From positions 476,283 through 540,282 of the forward strand of contig NZ_RCNS01000001.1 of the NCBI RefSeq assembly GCF_009725995.1: a stretch of 64,000 nt of DNA. Reading direction: 5' to 3'. This document shows, piece by piece, positions 1 through 6,967 of the stretch. The DNA is from Zobellia laminariae (GTDB lineage: Bacteria; Bacteroidota; Bacteroidia; Flavobacteriales; Flavobacteriaceae). How positions within the stretch are numbered: the first letter of the stretch is position 1; every line of letters begins with the position of its first letter. The notes beneath the pieces were generated by a model. The model was not told the DNA's origin, searched no databases, and saw only the letters and a program-made list of their open reading frames with translations. A program made the translations under genes and the position numbers.

Positions 1-150
1 CTTAGTCTAACATTTATGGTCATGTTGCCCAAAAATTACCGAGCTTATTACGAAACCTATGAACATAAAACCAAGTACCATAATTATTACGCTGGTAGTG
101 TTTACATCAAACGAGGAAAAAACTTGAGAGATCATAACTTTGATTTTTAA
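1..150 (+). CDS. C-terminal end of an unrecognised protein (partial)
   Basis: Frame 1 is open from the window edge to a TAA at 148-150 and encodes the last 49 residues of a protein whose start lies outside. The tail is rich in Tyr, His and basic residues (it contains NYYAGSVYIKRGKN). It shows no motif that I recognise and no membrane segment. It is followed by about 180 bases without a clear gene, which hold the regulatory segment of the next gene. Reading it as coding rests only on the open frame and plausible codon use. Confidence 0.5.
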   Translation, partial: LSLTFMVMLPKNYRAYYETYEHKTKYHNYYAGSVYIKRGKNLRDHNFDF

Positions 151-245
151 ATTAATACTTAAAATTAAGATGTAATGACTTCAAGAAATATGATAATTAT
201 CAGCATCACATTTTTTTATACTATAAATTCTAAAGCTTTTTAAGG

Positions 246-295
246 TGATAGAAATTTCTAAAAACTTTCATGTAGGAACTCAAACTGCGTAGATA
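246..295 (+). promoter_or_regulatory. Putative regulatory segment, copy A (palindrome TAGAAATTTCTA)
   Basis: This 50-base segment upstream of the first Crp/Fnr-like gene aligns without gaps to 1400-1449, upstream of the second one, at 35 of 50 positions. It includes the shared blocks AATTTCTA and AAACTGCG-AGATA. A perfect 12-base palindrome lies at 249-260. Crp/Fnr regulators bind inverted repeats as dimers, so an autoregulatory operator is a reasonable inference. The palindrome core is kept at 3236-3245 (AGAAATTTCT) but is imperfect in copy B. Confidence 0.4.
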
Positions 296-330
296 TTACT
301 ATATTCATCATACATTAATCCATTACAAAA

Positions 331-906
331 ATCGAAACTCTAAAACATATTTTAAACCAGATTCTTCCTATTGAAGAACAGGATTGGGAGGCTATAAAAC
401 CACATCTCACCGTTACCAAATTCCAAGAAGAAGAACAGTTGCTCTCCCCTCCTAACATCTGCAATTTTATTGCCTTTATAAAATCTGGCTCCATACGGTC
501 ATACCACACAGACGACAATCTGGTTGAAACCAACCTTCTCTTACGGTCCGAAAATGAATTCATTACAGATTACGAAAGTTTTATAAGCCAAGAACCGTCC
601 ACATTGTGGATTAAGGCTATTGATAAAGGCGAAGTCATTTATTTAGACAGAACGGGCCTGCATACCCTTTACGACACTTCTTTTTATTGGAATAAGTTTG
701 GCAGAATTATTAGTGAACAGATTTTTCTGAACAGTAAACGTAGAACAGCACAAATGTTATTTTTGACCCCCACAGAGCGGTATGTACTGCTACTGGAAAC
801 CCAACCCTATTTTTTTCAGAAATACTCCTTAAAACATATTGCCAGTTATTTAGGAATAACTCCACAATCATTAAGTAGAATTAGAAACCAACTTTCTAAG
901 CATTAG
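331..906 (+). CDS. Crp/Fnr-family transcription regulator with non-canonical start
   Basis: The protein resembles the cyclic-nucleotide-binding-like regulators common in Bacteroidota. It has an N-terminal effector domain and a short C-terminal helix-turn-helix (HIASYLGITPQSLSRIRNQL) ending the protein at about 191 residues. It is paralogous to the gene at 1502-2071, which ends the same way. The frame stays open upstream to a TAA at 316-318. Homology with the paralog's start (ATG GAA AAT CTA) points to 331, where the codon is ATC GAA ACT CTA. The only standard start in frame near the front is TTG at 439, which would remove 36 residues of the effector domain. Either a rare ATC start is used, the gene is 5'-damaged, or a base is wrong. 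Confidence 0.7.
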   Translation: METLKHILNQILPIEEQDWEAIKPHLTVTKFQEEEQLLSPPNICNFIAFIKSGSIRSYHTDDNLVETNLLLRSENEFITDYESFISQEPSTLWIKAIDKGEVIYLDRTGLHTLYDTSFYWNKFGRIISEQIFLNSKRRTAQMLFLTPTERYVLLLETQPYFFQKYSLKHIASYLGITPQSLSRIRNQLSKH

Positions 907-971
907 TTACCCAAAGTTAAGTGATGACTCCACTTCATTTATAGAGATTTGTTTAAACAAAAAAACAAATC

Positions 972-1370
972 ATGAAAAGTATCACATTTGAAAAAATTGG
1001 AGGCATAACTATGCTAATTACAGGTTTAGGACATACTACAACCCATTTTATTTTAGAAAACTCCACACATCCACATCCGGAATTAAAGCATGCCATGAAA
1101 AATACCCTTATAAAAATTGGGTCTGAAGTTTCCGTATTGGATTTCCATAACGCATTTAGTTTAGCCATGGGCTTACTATTAATAAGTTTTGGGGTTTCTA
1201 TTCTAAGAAACAAAGACAAAACAGGACTGCTTATTAACCTAGCTGTAGCCGGATTAATGGTTCTAATATCAGCACTTTACTTTCCTGTTTTTGTACTGGT
1301 ATTAACCTCCATCTCTTTTACCTCTCTCCTATTAAGAACATTAAAATATGATAGCAGCCCAACGAATTAA
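972..1370 (+). CDS. Small integral membrane protein, unrecognised
   Basis: This 132-residue protein has about four hydrophobic segments, at roughly residues 8-27, 60-78, 84-101 and 104-122. A His-rich first loop follows the first segment (GLGHTTTHF, then HPHPELKH). I do not recognise a named family. It lies 65 bases after one Crp/Fnr-like gene and about 130 bases before its paralog, both on the same strand, so it may be a target of one of them. No catalytic motif is visible. Confidence 0.7.
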   Translation: MKSITFEKIGGITMLITGLGHTTTHFILENSTHPHPELKHAMKNTLIKIGSEVSVLDFHNAFSLAMGLLLISFGVSILRNKDKTGLLINLAVAGLMVLISALYFPVFVLVLTSISFTSLLLRTLKYDSSPTN

Positions 1371-1388
1371 CTAGGATAACTCTCTCCC

Positions 1389-1428
1389 CTTATTGATGTT
1401 GTCAGTAATTTCTAGTACTTTTCGTCTA
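1389..1428 (+). repeat. 40-base direct repeat, copy 1
   Basis: This segment matches 3221-3260 at 37 of 40 positions in the same orientation; the differences are at repeat positions 9, 18 and 38. The two copies bracket the second Crp/Fnr gene and the SDR gene. Copy 1 overlaps the regulatory segment (1400-1449) related to the one upstream of the first Crp/Fnr gene, so the repeat probably marks a duplicated 5' region and not a mobile-element end. Confidence 0.75.
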
Positions 1429-1501
1429 GCTAAGAAAACTGCGCAGATAACAGATGTGTTTTACATCTAGACGAATACGCTCTATACCATTACATGCAAC
1501 A

Positions 1502-2071
1502 ATGGAAAATCTAATACACTACATACAATCTAAAATTTCTCTAACTCAAGAAGAGATTCAATTGACCAAAAAGTATTTCATCTCAGAAGAAATTCCGGCA
1601 CAAACCAATCTTTTAAAAGCCGGAAAAGTGGAACGGTATATCTATTTCTTAGATACGGGAATCGTAAAAGGTTACCAAAATATAGATGGAAAAATTGTGG
1701 TACAACATCTTGTAGCGGAGAATGATTTTTTCACTTCTTTGGAGAGTTTCATGACAGAAACGCCTTCATTGGATTATTATGAAACTGTTACTGCCTGCAA
1801 GCTTATAAAAATCTCAAAACCCGATTTTGACCTCCTACAACAGAAAACAAAATTCTGGGCAGTTTTTGTGAAAGAAGTTACCAATACACATTTGAACTGT
1901 AAATTGGAACGTGTAAAAGATTTTCAAATTTTAACCGCAAAAGAACGCTATTTAAAATTTATGGATCAGTACCCCCAATTAGCTTTGAATGTTTCTATAG
2001 AAAACATAGCTTCTTTTCTGGGAATGGAACCTCAATCCTTAAGTCGCATTAGAAAACAAATCGTTTTCTAA
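1502..2071 (+). CDS. Crp/Fnr-family transcription regulator
   Basis: This 189-residue regulator has a cNMP-binding-like N-terminal beta-roll (about residues 10-120) and a C-terminal helix-turn-helix (IENIASFLGMEPQSLSRIRK) at the extreme end. The ATG at 1502 is preferred over an in-frame upstream start at 1454, because family members begin at this point and the extra 16 residues lack domain character. Family members usually regulate the adjacent gene, here an SDR starting 60 bases downstream. The ligand is unknown. It is paralogous to 331-906. Confidence 0.85.
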   Translation: MENLIHYIQSKISLTQEEIQLTKKYFISEEIPAQTNLLKAGKVERYIYFLDTGIVKGYQNIDGKIVVQHLVAENDFFTSLESFMTETPSLDYYETVTACKLIKISKPDFDLLQQKTKFWAVFVKEVTNTHLNCKLERVKDFQILTAKERYLKFMDQYPQLALNVSIENIASFLGMEPQSLSRIRKQIVF

Positions 2072-2131
2072 CAAATGTTATTTCCTACTTCTTAAAAGCG
2101 TTTGAAATTTGCGCTAACAAAATTTAAAACA

Positions 2132-3145
2132 ATGAGCAACGAAATTTCATTAGTAACAGGTGGTAACGGACATTTAGGAAATAACTTAATTAGACTCTTA
2201 CTTTCTAAAAACCAAAAGGTAAGGACAACAGTACGAAACACAAATAACACAGCACCTTTTAAAGGGTTGGACTGTGAAGTGGTTCAAGCGGATATTACGG
2301 ATAGACAGTCCTTAAAAAAAGCATTTCAAGGTGTTACCAATTTATATGCCGTAGCAGCAAATTTCAGTATGTGGGCCAAAGACCCCAAAACCGAAATTTA
2401 TGACAACAACCTACTAGGTACGCAAAACGTATTTGATATGGCAAAAGAATGTGGTATCAAAAACATTGTATATGTGAGTTCAGTAGCCTCTTTGGATTTC
2501 ACCAAATTACCCGCCAATGTAGCTAATGGCTATAATAAAGACCGAAGAAACTGGTATTACAATTCCAAAAATGATTCCGATAAATTAGCCTTGCAGTTAG
2601 GAGAAAAGTATGGCATACGAACGGTTTTAATTCTTCCTGCGGCAATGATTGGTGGTGAAGCCCATAAGCTGAGTTATTCCAACAATCTTGTACGGCAGGT
2701 TTTAAATGGTGAAATTCCCGTGGACACCGGAGTAACTCTAAACTGGATAGACGTTAAAGATGTTGCCCTAGGCGCTTATAGCGCCATGCAAAATGGCAGA
2801 AACCTGGAACGCTATATCTTATCTAACGAAAAGCACACGTCTCTGCAAGAAACCGTAAAAATAGCAGCCGAATTATACCCGGAACTACAATTGAAAATGC
2901 CTAAAAAAGTTCCAAAATGGCTTTTGTATACTGTTGCCAGATTAATGGAATTTAGCAGTAAACTCACCGGAAAAGAACCTTTACTACAGCGGCAGTATCT
3001 AGATATGTTTTATAATCTAAAGCAAGATTATGATATTAGTAAATCTAGGGAAGAATTAGGTTTTAACCCTAAGCCATCTAAAACAGCTTTAGAAGATGCG
3101 CTACACTATTTAAAAAATGACTGGGCAGAGAAGAAAACGGCATAA
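2132..3145 (+). CDS. NAD(P)-dependent epimerase/dehydratase (extended SDR)
   Basis: This 337-residue protein has a Rossmann signature at residues 9-16 (TGGNGHLG) and a catalytic Tyr142-xxx-Lys146 pair (YYNSK), as in extended short-chain dehydrogenases related to dihydroflavonol reductases. SSVAS before the Tyr supplies the usual Ser. ATG 2132 is chosen over a TTG at 2102, because the Rossmann strand starts just after it. It follows the Crp/Fnr gene on the same strand and may be co-regulated. The substrate cannot be inferred. Confidence 0.85.
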   Translation: MSNEISLVTGGNGHLGNNLIRLLLSKNQKVRTTVRNTNNTAPFKGLDCEVVQADITDRQSLKKAFQGVTNLYAVAANFSMWAKDPKTEIYDNNLLGTQNVFDMAKECGIKNIVYVSSVASLDFTKLPANVANGYNKDRRNWYYNSKNDSDKLALQLGEKYGIRTVLILPAAMIGGEAHKLSYSNNLVRQVLNGEIPVDTGVTLNWIDVKDVALGAYSAMQNGRNLERYILSNEKHTSLQETVKIAAELYPELQLKMPKKVPKWLLYTVARLMEFSSKLTGKEPLLQRQYLDMFYNLKQDYDISKSREELGFNPKPSKTALEDALHYLKNDWAEKKTA

Positions 3146-3180
3146 AACCCACACTACTCATCTCAGACCAACATACATAA

Positions 3181-3202
3181 GGGCCTCCTATACTGGTGGC
3201 CC
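3181..3202 (+). repeat. Short GC-rich inverted repeat after the SDR gene
   Basis: GGGCC at 3181-3185 pairs with GGCCC at 3198-3202, extended by two more pairs across a T-T mismatch. It stands out in A/T-rich surroundings 35 bases after the SDR stop. No T-run follows, so it is not a classical intrinsic terminator, though it could be a weak one. Confidence 0.35.
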
Positions 3203-3220
3203 AATGTTTAAATCTACAGC

Positions 3221-3260
3221 CTTATTGAAGTTGTCAGAAATTTCTAGTACTTTTCGTTTA
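3221..3260 (+). repeat. 40-base direct repeat, copy 2
   Basis: This is the second copy of the repeat at 1389-1428 (37 of 40 identical), located 78 bases before the Mrr-like nuclease gene. It contains the palindrome core AGAAATTTCT at 3236-3245, also present upstream of the first Crp/Fnr gene. Similarity ends at 3260. It may bring the nuclease gene under the same regulator, or mark an old duplication junction. Confidence 0.75.
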
Positions 3261-3338
3261 CAATATTGAACTACTCATACAGAGATACAGTCTAATATTT
3301 ACTAAAGCTGACCAATAATATTTGATTATTTATAAATA

Positions 3339-4310
3339 ATGGGTACACATCAATTACCAACAATAAATAACAGTGATATCTTCGAAGATTCAATTTGCGA
3401 CTTATTCAATCATATAGAATCAACAATTACCTACAAACGATTTGGAAAAAATGGTCACAACCAGAAAGGAATTGATATTTTTTCAACTGAAAAAGATTGC
3501 GCAATTCAGTGCAAAAAAAAGGATTTGAGCAGAAAGGATTTACCTTTAAAAAATGAACTTCTCGAAGACATTAAAAAAGATGTAAATAAAGTAATTAATG
3601 ATAAATTAAAAATTAAAATCAACAAATTGATATTTGTTTCAACATATAAAGACCATCCCGATATTGATGAGTATTGTGAAGTATTGAAAGAAAATTTGGA
3701 AACAGAATTTGAAATTATTTATTGGGGGTGGGATACTCTTGAAGGTAAATTTCTTGACAACAATAAATTACTTCAAAAGTATTGGTCAAATTTCATCTTA
3801 CATACTGGCAAAGAAACAAACTTTGAACGAAATCTAAATTTAAGAAAGGAAATTTCAAAAGACTTTGGAGATTGGCTTAATTACAAACTCGAAAATAGAA
3901 CACGAAGTAATGACATACTTATTAGAGCTTATGACGGCAAACAATATCCACATTCGAATAAGCCAAATACATATGGTAAATATGAATGGTTTAAAGTAGA
4001 GATTTTGAGATTGTACCATTCGGGAATAGAGTTTATTTATTCCGTAAAACAGATTCAAATTTTTGAAAATTACTCTTGGGATTTCACAAATGAAAACTCA
4101 ACAAATAATAAAGAGAAAATGAACGTTTATGAAATAGTTCAAATCAATTTTAAAGATATTGTTGGCTACAATATGAAAGGAGATGAATTTTATATTTATC
4201 CTCATATTTTTTGTAAATTTCTTCACAAAGGAACACCATTCGAGAAAATATATTATCAAAATGTCAGCAAAACTCATCTAACTTTTGAATTAGAAAAAAG
4301 GCGGAAATAA
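3339..4310 (+). CDS. Mrr-like restriction endonuclease domain protein
   Basis: The first 60 residues have the layout of Mrr-type PD-(D/E)XK nucleases: FE near the start (Glu16), then KRFGKNGHNQKGIDI (Asp46) and AIQCKKK (Gln57, Lys59). This E...D...QxK pattern is the usual catalytic variant. The nuclease-like part covers about residues 12-140. The C-terminal half (about 160-323) is not recognised and may sense or bind a target. The gene is visibly more A/T-rich than its neighbours, which suggests transfer. No methyltransferase is nearby, so it would be a stand-alone effector or a modified-DNA restriction enzyme. Cleavage activity is inferred. Confidence 0.7.
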   Translation: MGTHQLPTINNSDIFEDSICDLFNHIESTITYKRFGKNGHNQKGIDIFSTEKDCAIQCKKKDLSRKDLPLKNELLEDIKKDVNKVINDKLKIKINKLIFVSTYKDHPDIDEYCEVLKENLETEFEIIYWGWDTLEGKFLDNNKLLQKYWSNFILHTGKETNFERNLNLRKEISKDFGDWLNYKLENRTRSNDILIRAYDGKQYPHSNKPNTYGKYEWFKVEILRLYHSGIEFIYSVKQIQIFENYSWDFTNENSTNNKEKMNVYEIVQINFKDIVGYNMKGDEFYIYPHIFCKFLHKGTPFEKIYYQNVSKTHLTFELEKRRK

Positions 4311-4333
4311 TTTATAGTTACTCCAATAAAAAT

Positions 4334-4873
4334 ATGAAACACCTCATCCTAATCACATTTCTAATTCTGTCCAGCTGCAAAGGCGAAACCAAAACGGAGC
4401 AAGAGGTTGCCATAGACCCATCCGTTCAGGAAATGTGGGAGAGCTTTACCCAATCTAATGTTGAGTTCAAGGAAGAAGAACAACCAGAATCTTGGTTTTT
4501 TCATGACAATGAAGAAGATGCCAATCGTTTAGCAGAATTGGTATTAAAAGAAAAAAAGCAAGCGGGTTCCGGTTTATATTCTTGGTATGCAGAAGCTAAT
4601 GCAGATTTACCTTCCGTAGGCACAAAACACATCATCACAGATTTTGATGGAACCGCACGAGCTATCATTCAAATCAAAAAAGTAGACACCATTCCTTTTA
4701 ATGAAATATCAGAAGCTTACGCCGCTCTGGATATGGGAACAACCGTTGAACCCTTACAGAAATGGAAAAAAGCCCATTGGGATTTCTTTGCAAGTACCAT
4801 GAAAGAAAGCGAGCAAGAGCCTACTGAGGATATGCTTGTGGTTTGCGAGTATTTTGAAACCGTATGGCCATAA
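4334..4873 (+). CDS. Lipoprotein with ASCH/YhfF-like domain
   Basis: A lipoprotein signal (LILSSC, lipid Cys15) precedes a domain that follows the YhfF-type ASCH pattern in order: MWESF, FHDNEEDANRLAELVL, KKQAGSGLYSWYAE, LPSVGTKHIITDFDG, an IPFNEISEAYAALD segment, LQKWKKAHWDFF and DMLVVCEYFETV. ASCH domains are beta-barrels linked to RNA or nucleoside chemistry and normally act in the cytoplasm, so export here is unusual. At 179 residues, its length is a typical ASCH domain plus signal and linker. It starts 23 bases after the Mrr-like gene stop. Family assignment is by remembered pattern; the function is unknown. Confidence 0.7.
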   Translation: MKHLILITFLILSSCKGETKTEQEVAIDPSVQEMWESFTQSNVEFKEEEQPESWFFHDNEEDANRLAELVLKEKKQAGSGLYSWYAEANADLPSVGTKHIITDFDGTARAIIQIKKVDTIPFNEISEAYAALDMGTTVEPLQKWKKAHWDFFASTMKESEQEPTEDMLVVCEYFETVWP

Positions 4874-4969
4874 GGGTAAAACAACTTTTACACTAATGAG
4901 CCCTGACAAAAAATACATAAAGAATCAGCATACAAATCGGCTAACGATTCTTTCACGGGAGACAAATCC

Positions 4970-5353
4970 ATGGAAATGGACCTAGAGAAAAGATTCCCCA
5001 TATGGAATTCCATTTCAGAATTATATTTAGATACAGAATTGCAACATGAGACTTACAATTCCATCACCCGTACTTTTCTTAACTCAGGTTTATCTTTAAA
5101 CGAATTAAAAGCAATTGACCGCCGCGAGGTTTTTCCCGTGCTCAAAGCAAATCTAATAGACATCTTTGGCGAATGGAGAGGTTTTGATGAGAAATGGTTG
5201 AACGAAGAATGCACGAAGAGTTATTTAAAAAGAGAGAACCGCTGGTTTAAGTATAAGAACCAATTTTACGATTATTTTTTATTCTCCATGCGAAAAGACC
5301 ATTGGACCGAAATTGAAAAGCGACTAAATAACCATGACGAAAATTCCAAATAG
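4970..5353 (+). CDS. DUF7079-like protein
   Basis: This 127-residue soluble protein matches the pattern of a small conserved family as I recall it: FPIWNSISELYLDTEL at the front, an LNELKAIDRREVFPV segment, and NLIDIFGEWRGFDEKWL. No signal peptide or membrane segment is present. Family function is unknown. It is the last plus-strand gene before a bidirectional terminator. ATG 4970 is used; Met3 would be equally plausible. Confidence 0.65.
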   Translation: MEMDLEKRFPIWNSISELYLDTELQHETYNSITRTFLNSGLSLNELKAIDRREVFPVLKANLIDIFGEWRGFDEKWLNEECTKSYLKRENRWFKYKNQFYDYFLFSMRKDHWTEIEKRLNNHDENSK

Positions 5354-5384
5354 CAACTCACCATGATCCCAAAGCCTATAAAAC

Positions 5385-5420
5385 AAAACCCCATTGCTCC
5401 TCTAAACAATGGGGGTTTTT
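5385..5420. terminator. Bidirectional intrinsic terminator
   Basis: AAAACCCCATTG at 5385-5396 pairs with CAATGGGGGTTTTT at 5408-5420, with one bulged G and an 11-base loop. U-tracts are available in both directions. It lies between the converging DUF7079 gene and the persulfide dioxygenase gene. Confidence 0.85.
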
Positions 5421-5436
5421 AAACGTCTGTACGTAC

Positions 5437-6846
5437 TTACAAGGTAGTAGGACAAACATAATCCGTTGAAGGGACTTCGGCCGTTTTAAGGGCTCCAAAA
5501 CCACCTCCTATATCTATAAAGTTATGTATACCTCTACTCTTTAAAATAGATTCTGCTATAACCGAACGATAACCTCCTGCACAGTGTACCAAGAAGGTTT
5601 TGTCCTTTGGAAATTCGCTCAGATAATCATTTAAACCATCTAATGGCGTATTAACGGCACCAATAACATGCTCAGAAAGAAATTCACTCTCTTTACGCAC
5701 ATCAAAAACCTCAGCTTCTTTATTTTCAATTTTCGATTTTGCTTCTTCCGCAGAAATCGAAGTAATCGTATCATAATCCTTACCGGCTTTCTTCCAAGCT
5801 TCAAATCCGCCTTTTAGAACCCCAATAGTGGCATCAAAACCAACACGGGACAAACGGGTTACCGCCTCTTCTTCCATGCCTTCTGGTGTCACCAATAAAA
5901 GTGGTTGCTTTGTATCTGCAATAAGCGCACCTACCCACGGAGCAAAATCGCCATTAAGACCAATAAAAATAGATCTTGGAATATGACCTGTTATAAAATC
6001 TTTCTGAGGTCTTACATCTAATACCACTGCTCCTGATTCGTTTGCTATTAATTCAAAAGCATCCGGATTTAATTCTGTGGTACCGCGATCTAAAACATCG
6101 GCAATATCTTCATACCCTTCTTTGTTCATCTTAACGTTCAAAGGGAAGTATTTTGGTGGAGGAAGTAAACCATCGGTAACTTCTTCAACAAACTCTTCTT
6201 TGGTCATATCTGCACGTAACGCGTAGTTCATTTTCTTTTGGTTGCCCAATGTATCTACCGTTTCTTTCATCATATTTTTACCACAAGCGGAACCTGCACC
6301 ATGCGCTGGGTAAACAATGATATCATCAGACAACGGCATGATTTTGTTTCTTAAACTATCGAACAAAATACCCGCCAAATCTTCTTGGGTCATAGTTGCA
6401 GCTTTTTGAGCCAAATCCGGTCTCCCTACATCGCCTAAAAACAACGTATCCCCAGAAAAAATTGCATGGTCTTTTCCATTTTCGTCTTTCAACAAATACG
6501 TAGTACTTTCCATGGTATGCCCAGGTGTATGCAACGCTTTTATGGTAATATCCCCAATTTTGAACTCTTGTCCGTCTTTGGCTATAATGGCTTCAAACGT
6601 AGGGTCTGCATTGGGCCCATAAACAATAGGTGCTCCGGTTTCTTTTGAAAGGGTAACATGGCCGCTCACAAAATCTGCATGAAAGTGAGTCTCAAAAATA
6701 TACTTGATTTTAGCCTTGTCCTTTTCGGCTCTTTCTATATAAGGGTGTACTTCACGTAGTGGGTCAATAATGGCCACTTCACCTTTACTTTCTATATAAT
6801 ATGCGCCCTGTGCCAGGCATCCGGTATATATCTGTTCTATCTTCAT
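5437..6846 (-). CDS. Persulfide dioxygenase-like metallo-beta-lactamase/rhodanese fusion
   Basis: The 469 residues hold an ETHE1-like metallo-beta-lactamase domain (about 1-240) with THFHADFVSGH (His54, His56, Asp58), GHTMEST and GDTLFLGDVGR, then two rhodanese domains. The first rhodanese lacks an active-site Cys; the second has it in VHCAGGYRS (Cys422). Family members oxidise glutathione-type persulfides to sulfite, and the rhodanese part moves sulfane sulfur. The usual His after Asp58 is Phe59, a variant I associate with this subgroup; it is not one of the iron ligands known from human ETHE1. The SulP gene lies 121 bases upstream on the same strand, suggesting a sulfur module. Confidence 0.88.
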   Translation of the reverse strand: MKIEQIYTGCLAQGAYYIESKGEVAIIDPLREVHPYIERAEKDKAKIKYIFETHFHADFVSGHVTLSKETGAPIVYGPNADPTFEAIIAKDGQEFKIGDITIKALHTPGHTMESTTYLLKDENGKDHAIFSGDTLFLGDVGRPDLAQKAATMTQEDLAGILFDSLRNKIMPLSDDIIVYPAHGAGSACGKNMMKETVDTLGNQKKMNYALRADMTKEEFVEEVTDGLLPPPKYFPLNVKMNKEGYEDIADVLDRGTTELNPDAFELIANESGAVVLDVRPQKDFITGHIPRSIFIGLNGDFAPWVGALIADTKQPLLLVTPEGMEEEAVTRLSRVGFDATIGVLKGGFEAWKKAGKDYDTITSISAEEAKSKIENKEAEVFDVRKESEFLSEHVIGAVNTPLDGLNDYLSEFPKDKTFLVHCAGGYRSVIAESILKSRGIHNFIDIGGGFGALKTAEVPSTDYVCPTTL

Positions 6847-6863
6847 AATCTTTTGTCTTTTTA

Positions 6864-6879
6864 TTTCCCGTTAGGGAAA
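6864..6879 (-). repeat. Inverted repeat in the persulfide dioxygenase leader
   Basis: TTTCCC at 6864-6869 and GGGAAA at 6874-6879 flank a 4-base centre, 18-33 bases upstream of the ATG. It could be an operator or a small leader hairpin. A possible -7 element (CAAAAATA on the plus strand, 6932-6939) lies further upstream without a clear -33 partner. Confidence 0.35.
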
Positions 6880-6967
6880 ATTATACGCTTTACCTACTAC
6901 TGTATCTAAAGCCTTACTTCACTGCTCTTTACAAAAATACCTCTATTCACTAAATTAGAAAGTAACA

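Noticed and set aside
315..563. Minus-strand frame of 82 codons opposite the first Crp/Fnr gene
   Set aside because: It mirrors a real plus-strand gene with clear HTH homology and has no motif of its own.
1389..3260. Direct repeats as ends of a mobile element or attachment sites
   Set aside because: No transposase or integrase lies between them, and the repeat is part of a longer duplicated 5' region.
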